A DNA stretch of 64,000 bases. It comes from UBA8529 sp964390565 (GTDB lineage Bacteria; Bacteroidota; Bacteroidia; Bacteroidales; Tenuifilaceae). The stretch is taken from NCBI GenBank assembly GCA_964390565.1, contig CAYMII010000016.1, forward strand, positions 13,676-77,675, read 5' to 3'. Below, piece by piece: positions 26,553-35,280 of the stretch. Numbering within the stretch: position 1 is the stretch's first letter; each line of letters opens with the position of its first letter. The position numbers and the translations under genes are program-made. The notes beneath the pieces are model-generated. The model had not been told where the DNA came from and ran no database searches. It saw only the letters and a program-made list of their open reading frames with translations.

Positions 26553-26578
26553 AATTGCGAAGTTTTGTAAACGCAATT
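26553..26578 (+). promoter_or_regulatory. Inverted repeat just before the lpxC/fabZ start
   Basis: Seven-base perfect arms (26553-26559 and 26572-26578) with a 12-base loop that contains AGTTTTG. It ends 8 bases before the ATG at 26587, so it could affect translation initiation or bind a regulator. Confidence 0.45.
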
Positions 26579-26586
26579 CATATTCT

Positions 26587-27987
26587 ATGGCAGATAAGCA
26601 AAGAACAATCCAACAACCCGTTACCGTTAAAGGTAAGGGCTTACATACAGGAGTTGAAGTTGAACTAGTCATTTGTCCCGCAGAAGTAAATACCGGATAC
26701 GTATTTCAAAGAGTTGATTTAGAGGGACAACCCAAGGTAGATGCAGTAGCCGATAACGTTACCGACACCTCTAGGGGAACAACCCTTGTTCAAAAAGGAG
26801 TTAAGATACACACTGTTGAGCACGTACTTGCGTCGCTTTCAGGTATGGGTATCGATAACGCTCTTATCAAAGTAAACGGACCCGAAATGCCAATTATGGA
26901 TGGCAGCTCAAGTTCCTTCGTTAAAGAAATTGCGAAAGTTGGTACAGTTGAGCAGGGCGCAGAAAGAAACTATTTCATCATCCGCGAAAAAACCGTTTAT
27001 AGGGATGAGAAGAACAATATCGAGATTATTGCTTACCCAGATGATGGTTTCAGCATCGATGTAATGATTGACTATAACTCAAGAGTACTCGGACACCAAT
27101 ACGCAAAACTTACCAGGATTGAAGATTTCGAAAAGGAGATAGCACCTTGTAGAACATTCGTATTCTTCCATGAGCTTGAAGTGCTCTTAAAAAACAACCT
27201 GATTAAAGGGGGTGATCTTCAGAATGCCATTGTTATTATGGAGCGCGAGGTGCCTCAAATTGAACTTGATCGTATTGCTGATATCTTCAATAAACCACAT
27301 GTTCAAGTTAGACCTTCAGGGTTCTTAAATCACCTCGATTTACACTTTACCAATGAGCCGGCACGTCATAAATTGCTTGATATGGTTGGTGACCTTTCGT
27401 TGCTTGGTTTAAGAATTAAAGGTAAAATAACAGGATTACGCCCTGGTCACCATGCAAACACTGAGTTTGCGAAGATGCTACGCAAGCAATACAAGAAGGA
27501 GATACTAAAGCCAACACCACCTACTTACGATATCAACAAGCAACCTTTAATGGATATCAACCAGATTAAAAAGTTGCTCCCTCATCGTAACCCATTCCTA
27601 TTAGTCGATAAGATTATTTATATGGACGGAACATCTGTAGTTGGTGTTAAGAATGTTACTGTAAACGAGAGTTTCTTCATTGGTCACTTCCCTGATGAGC
27701 CAGTAATGCCTGGTGTTTTACAGGTAGAGGCAATGGCTCAGGTTGGAGGTATTCTTGTTCTTACATCAGTCCCAGATCCAGAGAATTATCTCACATATTT
27801 CCTAAAGATTGATCAAGTTCGGTTTAAAAAGAAAGTTGTACCTGGAGATACTTTAGTCTTTAAACTCGAACTTATCGAACCTATTCGTAGGGGAATTGCA
27901 AACATGCGAGGGTTAGCATTTGTAGGCGACACTGTTGTTATGGAAGGCGTTATGATGGCTCAAATATCAAAAACTAAAGAATCATGA
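26587..27987 (+). CDS. lpxC/fabZ: Bifunctional LpxC deacetylase / FabZ dehydratase fusion
   Basis: A 466-residue fusion. Residues 1-305 are LpxC, the zinc deacetylase committing UDP-acyl-GlcNAc to lipid A: HTVEHVLASLSGMG carries one zinc His, and HFTNEPARHKLLDMVGD carries the second His and the Asp ligand. Residues about 315-460 are FabZ, the 3-hydroxyacyl-ACP dehydratase: LLPHRNPFLLVDK, then GHFPDEPVMPGVLQVEAMAQ with the active His and Glu. The fusion is typical of Bacteroidota. It couples lipid A and fatty-acid synthesis, which compete for 3-hydroxyacyl-ACP. Its stop overlaps lpxA by 4 bases (ATGA). Confidence 0.98.
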   Translation: MADKQRTIQQPVTVKGKGLHTGVEVELVICPAEVNTGYVFQRVDLEGQPKVDAVADNVTDTSRGTTLVQKGVKIHTVEHVLASLSGMGIDNALIKVNGPEMPIMDGSSSSFVKEIAKVGTVEQGAERNYFIIREKTVYRDEKNNIEIIAYPDDGFSIDVMIDYNSRVLGHQYAKLTRIEDFEKEIAPCRTFVFFHELEVLLKNNLIKGGDLQNAIVIMEREVPQIELDRIADIFNKPHVQVRPSGFLNHLDLHFTNEPARHKLLDMVGDLSLLGLRIKGKITGLRPGHHANTEFAKMLRKQYKKEILKPTPPTYDINKQPLMDINQIKKLLPHRNPFLLVDKIIYMDGTSVVGVKNVTVNESFFIGHFPDEPVMPGVLQVEAMAQVGGILVLTSVPDPENYLTYFLKIDQVRFKKKVVPGDTLVFKLELIEPIRRGIANMRGLAFVGDTVVMEGVMMAQISKTKES

Positions 27988-28787
27988 TATCAAATTTAGC
28001 ATATATTCACCCAGATGCCAAGATTGGCGCTAATGTTACCATTGATCCATTTGCATACGTTGCAGGCAATGTTGTAATTGGCGATGGAACATGGATTGGG
28101 CCAAACGCTACAATCCTTGATGGAGCTAGAATTGGTAAAAATTGCAAGGTTTTTCCTAGCGCTGTAATATCCGCTATTCCTCAAGATTTGAAGTTTAGAG
28201 GCGAGGAAACTACTGCCGAAATTGGTGATAACACAACAATGCGCGAGTGCGTAACCGTTAACCGTGGAACCAAATCGCGTGGAAAAACGGTAGTTGGAAA
28301 CAACTGCCTTTTAATGGCTTACGTTCATGTTGGTCACGATTGTGTAATCGGCAACGATATAATTCTTGGAAATGGTACTCAGGTTGCCGGTGAGGTTGAA
28401 ATAGACGATTGGGCAATTGTAAGCGCACACGCTTTAATACATCAGTTCGAGCGTATAGGTGCTCATGTTATGATTCAAGGTGGATCGAAGGTTAATAAAG
28501 ACATTCCTCCATTTATCATTGCTGCTCGCGAACCAATTACCTATGCTGGTTTAAACATTATCGGCTTACGCAGAAGAGGTTTTGATGCTCATAAGGTTGG
28601 TGAAATTCAAGAGATTTATCGTACTATATATAATAAGGGGATGAATGTTTCTCAAGCAGTAGTTCATATTGAGGAGAACATGCCACAAACACCTGAAAGA
28701 GATTTGATTCTGAATTTTATTAAAGGTTCAAAACGAGGAATTGTTAGAGAGTATACGGGTGATCCTTCGGAAGGATTAGACGATTAA
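27984..28787 (+). CDS. lpxA: Acyl-ACP--UDP-N-acetylglucosamine O-acyltransferase
   Basis: A 267-residue trimeric beta-helix enzyme for the first lipid A step, O-acylation of UDP-GlcNAc. The hexapeptide repeats start at residue 7 (HPDAKIGANVTIDPFAY). The catalytic His is in AYVHVGHDCVIGN, and the HALIHQFERIGAHVMIQGGSK stretch contains further substrate contacts. The C-terminal helical domain (EIQEIYRTIYNKGMN) is complete. Its start overlaps the lpxC/fabZ stop, indicating translational coupling. A shared terminator follows. Confidence 0.98.
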   Translation: MISNLAYIHPDAKIGANVTIDPFAYVAGNVVIGDGTWIGPNATILDGARIGKNCKVFPSAVISAIPQDLKFRGEETTAEIGDNTTMRECVTVNRGTKSRGKTVVGNNCLLMAYVHVGHDCVIGNDIILGNGTQVAGEVEIDDWAIVSAHALIHQFERIGAHVMIQGGSKVNKDIPPFIIAAREPITYAGLNIIGLRRRGFDAHKVGEIQEIYRTIYNKGMNVSQAVVHIEENMPQTPERDLILNFIKGSKRGIVREYTGDPSEGLDD

Positions 28788-28796
28788 GATAAATTA

Positions 28797-28830
28797 AAAA
28801 CCCTCAGCAAATGCTTGAGGTTTTTTTTAA
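28797..28830. terminator. Shared terminator between lpxA and the transglycosylase gene
   Basis: CCTCA-type stem with A run on the left and an eight-T run on the right (stem about 28802-28820). Works for lpxA and, in reverse, for the minus-strand gene ending at 28827. Confidence 0.7.
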
Positions 28831-30131
28831 TTCCTTTTTGGTTTAAGCGAATCGGATGGATTCTCTTGTAAAAGCCTTTGGTAAGTCTTTTTATCTACCC
28901 AGATGGTTAAATTTTCTCCAACATTTAGATTGTCGTCATTAATAGGATTCCAAATTAGTAAATCATCTACTGTACATCCATAAATTATTGCAATCTTATG
29001 CAGATAATCGCCTGATTTTACATTATACCTAATCTCTATTTTTCCTTCAGTGCTACCTGACTTTGCCACGATATCTTGATAAGTAATCTCTTTCGCTTTT
29101 GTATTATAAATGGTTTGCTCCTTTTTAATAAATTGTTCAACCAAATTTGAGGGTAGCCACAATGCAATAGGTTTGCCCATTTCAGGAATATAATCTCTTC
29201 GAAACATGGGATTTAAAAAACGAATAATTCCAAGCGGGAGGTTAAGTTCCTTTTCAATTGCAGAAAAGTTTGCAGGCTGTGTAATCATTACCGAATCTGT
29301 TTTGGAGTAATCGATAATTGGCTTAATAATATTTATCTTATGACTCGAAGCATTATTCATGATGTAAGCTGCGGCAATAAAAGCAGGTACATAATTTTGT
29401 GCAGCTTCGGGTAGGTAGTCGTATATTTTCCAGAAGTTTGTTTCGCCGTTGGCACGTGCTATTGCATTTCGAACTGGGCCAGGGCCTGTGTTGTAAGCAG
29501 CTAAAGCAAGATGCCAGTTGTTAAATATCTTATAAAGGTATTGTAAGTATTGGCAAGCCGCTTCGGTTGATTTAACAGGATCCATTCTTTCATCAACGTA
29601 AGAGTTTACGTTTAGGTTGAACATCCTAGCGGAGTTGATTTTAAATTGCCAAAGGCCTGCAGCACCTGATTTAGATATTGCCAAAGGGTTAAGCGCCGAT
29701 TCAACTATTGCCAAATATTTAAGTTCGAGTGGTAGCTGATACTTATCGAGCATCTCCTCGAAAAGGGGAAAATAAAGTTGCGATAGCCCAAGCATTTGCG
29801 AAACCTGCTCCCTACGTTCTATGGAGTATATATCGATATACCTTTTCACTTTTGGATTGTAATCAAAATCGATGGGCGAGAGTTTGCCTATGGCAGCAAT
29901 CTTATACTCGTAAACAAGATCGGGGAAAGTAGGGTAATCTTTAACGGAGTTCTTTTTACTAGAAACGGTATCTTTAAAAATATAGAGACCCTCAAGAGCC
30001 TCCATTGACTCTATTATTTGGTCGTATCTATTTACAAAAGGGTTAACTCTTTCAGCACATTTTGAATTAGGTGAAACAAAAACTAAGGCAAATAGAATAA
30101 CAATTTGCTTTGTGAAAGAGCTAAGAATCAT
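28827..30131 (-). CDS. MltD-like membrane-bound/exported lytic transglycosylase with LysM
   Basis: A 434-residue exported peptidoglycan lytic transglycosylase. It has a signal peptide (about 1-26, ending SKC/A; the Cys could also be a lipobox variant). The SLT domain (about 130-260) has the catalytic Glu in LAIVESALNPLAISKSGAAG, with AYNTGPGPVRNAI downstream. One LysM domain (about 370-415, YNVKSGDYLHKIAIIYG) binds glycan strands. E. coli MltD usually has two or more LysM. It precedes nothing on its strand and lies 25 bases downstream of tatA, so it may be co-transcribed with tatA. Confidence 0.93.
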   Translation of the reverse strand: MILSSFTKQIVILFALVFVSPNSKCAERVNPFVNRYDQIIESMEALEGLYIFKDTVSSKKNSVKDYPTFPDLVYEYKIAAIGKLSPIDFDYNPKVKRYIDIYSIERREQVSQMLGLSQLYFPLFEEMLDKYQLPLELKYLAIVESALNPLAISKSGAAGLWQFKINSARMFNLNVNSYVDERMDPVKSTEAACQYLQYLYKIFNNWHLALAAYNTGPGPVRNAIARANGETNFWKIYDYLPEAAQNYVPAFIAAAYIMNNASSHKINIIKPIIDYSKTDSVMITQPANFSAIEKELNLPLGIIRFLNPMFRRDYIPEMGKPIALWLPSNLVEQFIKKEQTIYNTKAKEITYQDIVAKSGSTEGKIEIRYNVKSGDYLHKIAIIYGCTVDDLLIWNPINDDNLNVGENLTIWVDKKTYQRLLQENPSDSLKPKRN

Positions 30132-30156
30132 ACTGCTATAAAAATTTCAAGCGTTT

Positions 30157-30369
30157 TTACTCTTTTGGAGTTTTTGAATCCTTCTTTTCCTCATTTGAGG
30201 TTGGTTGATCACCTCCTTCGTTCATCCCTTTTTTGAACTCACTAACACCTTTTCCAAGGCCTCGCATCAGCTCTGGGATTTTTCTACCTCCAAAGAACAG
30301 TAAAATTACAACGAGGATGAGAACAATCTCCATCATCCCAATTTGTCCTGCAAGTACAAAAGCATTCAT
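30157..30369 (-). CDS. tatA: Sec-independent protein translocase TatA/TatE
   Basis: A 70-residue Tat pore component: a short N-terminus, one membrane helix (about 11-27), the FGGRKIPELMRGLGKGVSEFKKG hinge and amphipathic helix, and a charged tail. It moves folded proteins with twin-arginine signals across the inner membrane. No tatC is in the window. A candidate -7 box TAGGTTTG reads at the complement of 30389-30396. Confidence 0.92.
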   Translation of the reverse strand: MNAFVLAGQIGMMEIVLILVVILLFFGGRKIPELMRGLGKGVSEFKKGMNEGGDQPTSNEEKKDSKTPKE

Positions 30370-30419
30370 ATAATAAGTTTTAGTATTACAAACCTAGTTC
30401 AAAATATTTAAAAGAAGAA

Positions 30420-31739
30420 CTATTTAAAAAAGTATCTAAAGATATCATTCCCATTTGCGTAAACAAGCAGCGTAAGCAGAATTATCATTCCTGTAATTTG
30501 AGCATACTCAAGGAATTTATCGCTAGGCTTTCTTCCTGTAACCATTTCGTATAAAAGGAATGCAACATGACCTCCATCCAATGCAGGAATTGGTAATATA
30601 TTCATAAATGCAAGTATTACAGAAAGCAAAGCGGTTAAATTCCAGAAAGCATACCAGTTCCATGATGCTGGGAATAAGCTACCAATTGCACCAAAACCGC
30701 CTAGCTGCTTAACACCTTCTTTGGTGAATATTTTGGACATCCCTTTTACGTAACTTGCTAGGGTATTATAACCTAGTGATATTCCCGCAGGCAATGCTTC
30801 CCAGAAACTATAGTCAACGGTTTTTATATCGAAATAGGAATAAGGATCTTTATTGCCAATACCTAATTTCCCTGCCTCAGAAACATTACATTTTAGAGTT
30901 ATAATTGAAGTATCACGTTTTACTGAAATCGCAACCTCTTTACCCTTATTTTCCATTAAAATTGGGGCAACTTGGTGAGCATAAGCCGCGGGCTTATCAT
31001 TAATTTTAACTATGATATCCCCTTTTAATATTCCTGCTTTTAAAGCACCCTCATTAGGAAGTACAGAATCTATAATAAATGGGAATTGAAATGTTGCAAA
31101 ATTCTTAATGCCTAACTCGATTAGCTCTTGCCCAAATTTTGGAGGAATGCTTAAAACAAATGTAGAATCTCCACGTTGAACGGTTAGCTCTTTTGCATTG
31201 TATATTGCTATGTATTTGGCAATATCTACAGGTTGATCAATTTCATAATTATCGGCCTTGAGAACTAAATCACCATCTTTCAAGCCAATCTTCTGAGCGG
31301 ATTCATTAAAGCAAAGACCATACTTTGCATTCTTAGCGGGGATGTACTGTTCACCGTACGAGTAAAGAAGCATCCAATAAATAAAAATGGCCAAAAGAAA
31401 GTTAACCGTAACACCTCCTATCATGATCAGAAGTCTCTGCCATGCTGGTTTCGACCTAAACTCGAATGGCTGAGGCTCTTGTTTCAGTTGCTCCTTATCC
31501 ATCGATTCGTCAATCATACCCGAAATCTTAACGTAACCACCAAGAGGTAGCCAGCCAATTCCGTATTCTGTTTCACCACGTTTGTATTTAAATAATGAAA
31601 ACCAAGGGTCGAAGAATAAGTAGAACTTCTCGACGCGAGTTTTGAAAAGTTTAGCAAATACAAAATGCCCTAGTTCGTGAAGAACAACAAGGATTGATAA
31701 ACTTAAAATAAGTTGACAAATTTTAATTACTACTTCCAT
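30420..31739 (-). CDS. rseP: RIP zinc metalloprotease RseP (site-2 protease)
   Basis: A 439-residue membrane-embedded protease that cleaves transmembrane anti-sigma factors or signal peptides. HELGH at residues 21-25 is the zinc motif, and ILPIPALDGGHVAFLLYE near 395 carries the third ligand Asp. Two PDZ regions lie between (about 125-290). It begins 2 bases after dxr ends, on the same strand; the dxr-rseP pair is a widespread arrangement, as in enterics where cdsA is interposed. Confidence 0.96.
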   Translation of the reverse strand: MEVVIKICQLILSLSILVVLHELGHFVFAKLFKTRVEKFYLFFDPWFSLFKYKRGETEYGIGWLPLGGYVKISGMIDESMDKEQLKQEPQPFEFRSKPAWQRLLIMIGGVTVNFLLAIFIYWMLLYSYGEQYIPAKNAKYGLCFNESAQKIGLKDGDLVLKADNYEIDQPVDIAKYIAIYNAKELTVQRGDSTFVLSIPPKFGQELIELGIKNFATFQFPFIIDSVLPNEGALKAGILKGDIIVKINDKPAAYAHQVAPILMENKGKEVAISVKRDTSIITLKCNVSEAGKLGIGNKDPYSYFDIKTVDYSFWEALPAGISLGYNTLASYVKGMSKIFTKEGVKQLGGFGAIGSLFPASWNWYAFWNLTALLSVILAFMNILPIPALDGGHVAFLLYEMVTGRKPSDKFLEYAQITGMIILLTLLVYANGNDIFRYFFK

Positions 31740-31741
31740 GG

Positions 31742-32902
31742 TTATGATTGATATTCATTAATTACTGTTTTTGTTAAAGCCCTCGTTTCGGTATCAGATA
31801 ACGAGTAGTCATCAAATGTTGGTTTTGAAATGAATGGAGAACGAACAACTACCCTTTCGATAATCTCCGACATTTGAGTAAATCCAATTCTCTCTTTTAA
31901 GAATGCATCAACTACAATTTCGTTGGCTGCATTAAGAACACATGCTGCATTTCCTCCCTTTATCAATGCATCTTTAGCGAAAGCAAGATTTGGGAATCGT
32001 TTTGTATCGGGCTCCTCAAAGGTTAACGTTGGGTAATTAGCAAAGCTAAACCTAGGGAAATCCGATTTAATTCTATATGGGAACGATAATGCGTACTGAA
32101 TTGGCAAGCGCATATCGGGTAAACCGAGTTGAGCCTTAATTGAACCATCTTCAAACTGAACCAGCGAGTGAACAATTGATTGTGGGTGGACAACCACATC
32201 AATCTGATTTGGATTAAGGTTAAACAACCATTTCGCTTCAATTACCTCCAGCCCTTTGTTCATCATTGTTGCTGAATCAATAGTTATTTTAGCCCCCATA
32301 CACCAGTTTGGATGATTAAGCGCATCGGCACAGGTAACGTTTCTGAGCTGCTCTAGCGTATGCTTTCTAAATGGACCACCAGAAGCAGTAAGAATAATCT
32401 TCTCAATAGGACTTTTCTCACCTACCAAACATTGAAATATCGCCGAATGTTCAGAATCGACAGGGATAATTGGAACATTATTTTGAAAAGCTAGTTCATT
32501 TACAAGTTCTCCGGCAACCACTAACGTCTCCTTGTTGGCAAGAGCAATTGTTTTTTTAGCCTTGATAGCGTTAATTGTAGGTAGCAGGCCTGAATATCCT
32601 ACCATTGCGGTTAGGACGATATCAATTGTCTCCATCTCAACAATCTGTGCAATAGCGTCATTACCAGCATAGACCTTAATATCTGTTGATGATAGAGCAT
32701 CTTTTACGAAACCGTATTTCTCTTTATTACCAATAACAATAGCATTGGGCAGGTAGGTTAATGCTTGTTGAATAAGCGTTTCGTAGCTGTTATTTGCAGT
32801 TAAAACCTCAACTTCAAATTTATCGGGGTTTGATGCAACAACCTCTAGTGCCTGTGTCCCAATAGAACCAGTTGATCCGAGTATTGCTATTCTTCTCTTC
32901 AA
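31742..32902 (-). CDS. dxr: 1-deoxy-D-xylulose-5-phosphate reductoisomerase
   Basis: A 386-residue NADPH enzyme of the MEP isoprenoid pathway. The Rossmann start ILGSTGSIGTQALEV, the ANKETLVVAGE motif, the metal site VDSEHSAIFQ and the flexible loop ILTASGGPFR are present. Length is normal. It lies between an M23 peptidase (19 bases upstream) and rseP (2 bases downstream) and is probably in one operon with both. Confidence 0.98.
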   Translation of the reverse strand: MKRRIAILGSTGSIGTQALEVVASNPDKFEVEVLTANNSYETLIQQALTYLPNAIVIGNKEKYGFVKDALSSTDIKVYAGNDAIAQIVEMETIDIVLTAMVGYSGLLPTINAIKAKKTIALANKETLVVAGELVNELAFQNNVPIIPVDSEHSAIFQCLVGEKSPIEKIILTASGGPFRKHTLEQLRNVTCADALNHPNWCMGAKITIDSATMMNKGLEVIEAKWLFNLNPNQIDVVVHPQSIVHSLVQFEDGSIKAQLGLPDMRLPIQYALSFPYRIKSDFPRFSFANYPTLTFEEPDTKRFPNLAFAKDALIKGGNAACVLNAANEIVVDAFLKERIGFTQMSEIIERVVVRSPFISKPTFDDYSLSDTETRALTKTVINEYQS

Positions 32903-32921
32903 TGCTTTTTAGTTTGATATT

Positions 32922-33788
32922 CTAGAATACGATATACTTTTGAGGGTCAATGGGGTTCCCATTATACCAGAGTTCGAAATGAAGATGTGGACCAGTGGTT
33001 AGTTCGCCTGAATTGCCAATAATTGCAATTGTCTCTCCTGCTTTAACTCTAGTCCCCTGCTTTTTAAGCAGCTGGCTGTTATGTTTGTATACCGATATAA
33101 GGTTATCGTCGTGCTGAATTTGAAGAACATATCCAGTTTCGAGAGTCCATGTTGAAAGGGTTACAGTTCCATCTGCAACTGCAACTACGGGTTCATTTGG
33201 TGCTGCAACAATATCTACACCGTAATGATTTAGCTGAAGGCTAAATGTGCTAGTAACAACCCCCTTTACGGGTGTAAAAAAAAGCATATTACTAATATTG
33301 CTTTTAGTTTTTCGTCCATCGAAAACCGAAAGGTTGTACATTTCATTTTCTTCGATCTGCATTCGAAGCAACGAATCTTCAACCGATCGAGTAAATCGAA
33401 TCTCTTTATACTTAACGGATGAGTCGGGTTTGCTAATTACGCTCAAAGGCTCTCCACCTCTAATAATATTGTTGATATTATTGTAATAATCTTTCCAAAG
33501 TTTTAGCTCATGCTCAAGTGAGTCCGCTTTTAATGCGTTAATCACAATATTTCTGCGGGTATTTCCATCGGGATAACCAGGGATAAACTCTCTGATTGGG
33601 GTAAAAGCGATTAAAGCAATAACAAGGATAACAATCAGAATGGCCGCGCTGCCAAAAAAAGCTATTACATTTAAGCGCGAAAGCCTCATCGCCCATACCT
33701 CTTCAAAGGTTTGATCGTTAAGTATATTCAGACGATACTTACTCTTAAGCTTATCAATATACTTGCGTTTCTCTTTATTATTTGCCAT
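32922..33788 (-). CDS. M23-family (LytM) peptidase, inner-membrane anchored
   Basis: A 288-residue protein with a basic cytoplasmic N-terminus, one membrane helix (about 38-62) and a periplasmic part. The part ends in a LytM domain (about 190-288) with HYGVDIVA and GPHLHFELWYNG zinc motifs, so the peptidase site looks intact. Such proteins cut peptidoglycan cross-links or activate amidases in division. The membrane helix is followed by a short stalk. TATCTTTG (complement 33809-33816) is a candidate -7 box about 20 bases upstream. First gene of a probable M23-dxr-rseP operon. Confidence 0.92.
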   Translation of the reverse strand: MANNKEKRKYIDKLKSKYRLNILNDQTFEEVWAMRLSRLNVIAFFGSAAILIVILVIALIAFTPIREFIPGYPDGNTRRNIVINALKADSLEHELKLWKDYYNNINNIIRGGEPLSVISKPDSSVKYKEIRFTRSVEDSLLRMQIEENEMYNLSVFDGRKTKSNISNMLFFTPVKGVVTSTFSLQLNHYGVDIVAAPNEPVVAVADGTVTLSTWTLETGYVLQIQHDDNLISVYKHNSQLLKKQGTRVKAGETIAIIGNSGELTTGPHLHFELWYNGNPIDPQKYIVF

Positions 33789-33950
33789 ATGAAATTAGAA
33801 AAGTGTCACAAAGATAATTGATTTTAGAGATTAGGATGTTTCTCGATGCGAATAGTTTGCTGATTCATAAGCTAAAAAGTGTATTAACAGCTCGTTTATA
33901 ACTTGAAAATTAAAGGATTAATAATTAATTTTTAAAAAAACACGAAGCAA

Positions 33951-33982
33951 TTTGCATATTGTAATATGAGATGTTATATTTG
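33951..33982 (+). promoter_or_regulatory. Promoter of the initiator tRNA gene
   Basis: TTTG (33951-33954), 20 bases, TATATTTG (33975-33982): a perfect match to the phylum consensus, about 44 bases upstream of the tRNA. Confidence 0.75.
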
Positions 33983-34025
33983 CACCGCGTTAAACAAAGC
34001 ATGTTCTTATAAACATACGATATAT

Positions 34026-34098
<73 letters not shown>

Positions 34099-34106
34099 CT
34101 AAGAAG

Positions 34107-34132
34107 CCTCCGAGAAATCGGAGGTTTTTTTA
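34107..34132 (+). terminator. Terminator of tRNA-fMet
   Basis: Seven-base-pair stem (34107-34113 with 34118-34124), GAAA loop, seven-T run. Confidence 0.9.
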
Positions 34133-34170
34133 TTTAATGATACATTCAACACTTCAATTCTATGCTTTAA

Positions 34171-34203
34171 AATAAAAAAGCACCAAACTTTCGTTTAGTG
34201 CTT
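34171..34203 (-). terminator. Terminator of the SiaC pair
   Basis: Minus strand: stem of about 11 bp with one mismatch/wobble (complements of 34193-34203 and 34178-34188), then a six-T run into ATTTT. It lies 20 bases past the stop at 34224. Confidence 0.8.
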
Positions 34204-34223
34204 CACAATATTCTTGATCAAAC

Positions 34224-34607
34224 TTAAACTGTCTCTATCAAATTAAACTCAACCTTGCTAATTAATGCTTTGTAATCGTTGCCAGCAAAGAAAATATCCT
34301 CATCGTCTTCCTCGTAATACCAATTTATTACAACGCGTTTTCCTGAATCAGCAGCCATTTTCTCCAACTTTTTCATAATATCGAAGATTCGCTTGCTTGA
34401 GCTGGTATTGAAGTACTCAAACTTAAGGGTTATCTCGGTGGTTTCGCAGGGCTCTTTGCTATATTCATCAATCCATCTAAGAATGGGGTGATAGAAGTCT
34501 ATAACATTCTCGGGAATAGATCTTCCGTCGATTTTGAGCAAACCAGTAGTATGGTCAAAAAGGACGTATGGAGTAGTTGCCGTTTCTTTCAGTTCGAATT
34601 TCACCAT
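34224..34607 (-). CDS. SiaC-family regulatory phosphoprotein (paralogue A)
   Basis: A 127-residue single-domain protein of the SiaC/DUF1987 family. In Pseudomonas aeruginosa, SiaC is phosphorylated by SiaB and controls a diguanylate cyclase. The family core is present: LKIDGRSIPENVIDFYHP, LRWIDEYS, and FEYFNTSSSKRIFDI with Thr68 at the expected phospho-acceptor position. It also has the conserved INWYYEEDDEDI stretch near residue 95. It lies 42 bases downstream of paralogue B and is probably co-transcribed. No GGDEF gene is present, so the output here is unknown. Confidence 0.85.
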   Translation of the reverse strand: MVKFELKETATTPYVLFDHTTGLLKIDGRSIPENVIDFYHPILRWIDEYSKEPCETTEITLKFEYFNTSSSKRIFDIMKKLEKMAADSGKRVVINWYYEEDDEDIFFAGNDYKALISKVEFNLIETV

Positions 34608-34649
34608 GAGGCTAAATATTAAGCAATACTGAAAAACAAATATAATGAA

Positions 34650-35159
34650 TTAAATAATCTCTTCAAGTACGATGTATTCATCGCCATGACCATTCCGAAT
34701 AATTGCATCCCAGTATCGATATGTTATAATCGCTTCATTACCCGATTTCTTGCTCATTATTCTTACTCGCTGTGCTTTTAATTTCTCAATTTCTACCATT
34801 TCAAATTTGAATGGCAAGTTTGAAACTGATTCAAGATCCTTGCCAAGTTGATAAATCGATTCATCATCCTCCTCGTATTTCCAATTGATGATCATTTTAT
34901 TCCCTTGTGCATGACACTCTTCGAGCCTTCGAAGTAATTCATTGATGTATTTATTCGAGCTGCTATTAGTATACTCAAGGTAAATAACAACATTTGTAAA
35001 TTCCGCAGGCTTATTGCAGTATTCAGCTATCCATTCTAATAATGGTTGCCAAAACGAGAAAACATCTTCGGTAATGGAACGACCTTCAATGTCGATAAAT
35101 CCATCTTCGGAGAAGTTAATATACGGACAATCAGCTGTTTTGTCGAGCAGAATACCCAT
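34650..35159 (-). CDS. SiaC-family regulatory phosphoprotein with C-terminal extension (paralogue B)
   Basis: A 169-residue SiaC/DUF1987 protein. Residues 1-125 align with the others (DIEGRSITEDVFSFWQPLLEW, IYLEYTNSSSNKYINELL, INWKYEEDDESIY). The acceptor position is Ser66 rather than Thr. It has about 45 extra C-terminal residues (after MVEIEKLKAQRVR) not found in the other four copies. First gene of a two-gene transcript with paralogue A, preceded by a two-element promoter at 35202-35232. Partner kinase is probably the SiaB-like protein at 41162 (inference). Confidence 0.82.
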   Translation of the reverse strand: MGILLDKTADCPYINFSEDGFIDIEGRSITEDVFSFWQPLLEWIAEYCNKPAEFTNVVIYLEYTNSSSNKYINELLRRLEECHAQGNKMIINWKYEEDDESIYQLGKDLESVSNLPFKFEMVEIEKLKAQRVRIMSKKSGNEAIITYRYWDAIIRNGHGDEYIVLEEII

Positions 35160-35201
35160 GAATACTAGCGTTTAATAATGAACATGATATTTTATAGGGT
35201 T

Positions 35202-35232
35202 TAAAGATAATCTTTTAGCTAGAAAAATTCAA
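35202..35232 (-). promoter_or_regulatory. Candidate promoter of the SiaC pair
   Basis: TTG (complement 35230-35232), 20 bases, TATCTTTA (complement 35202-35209). The -7 box differs from consensus at the last base. Confidence 0.45.
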
Positions 35233-35280
35233 TAGCATTGAATAAATTTTACTAAAGCTTGTCCACCTGCATTTTTACAA

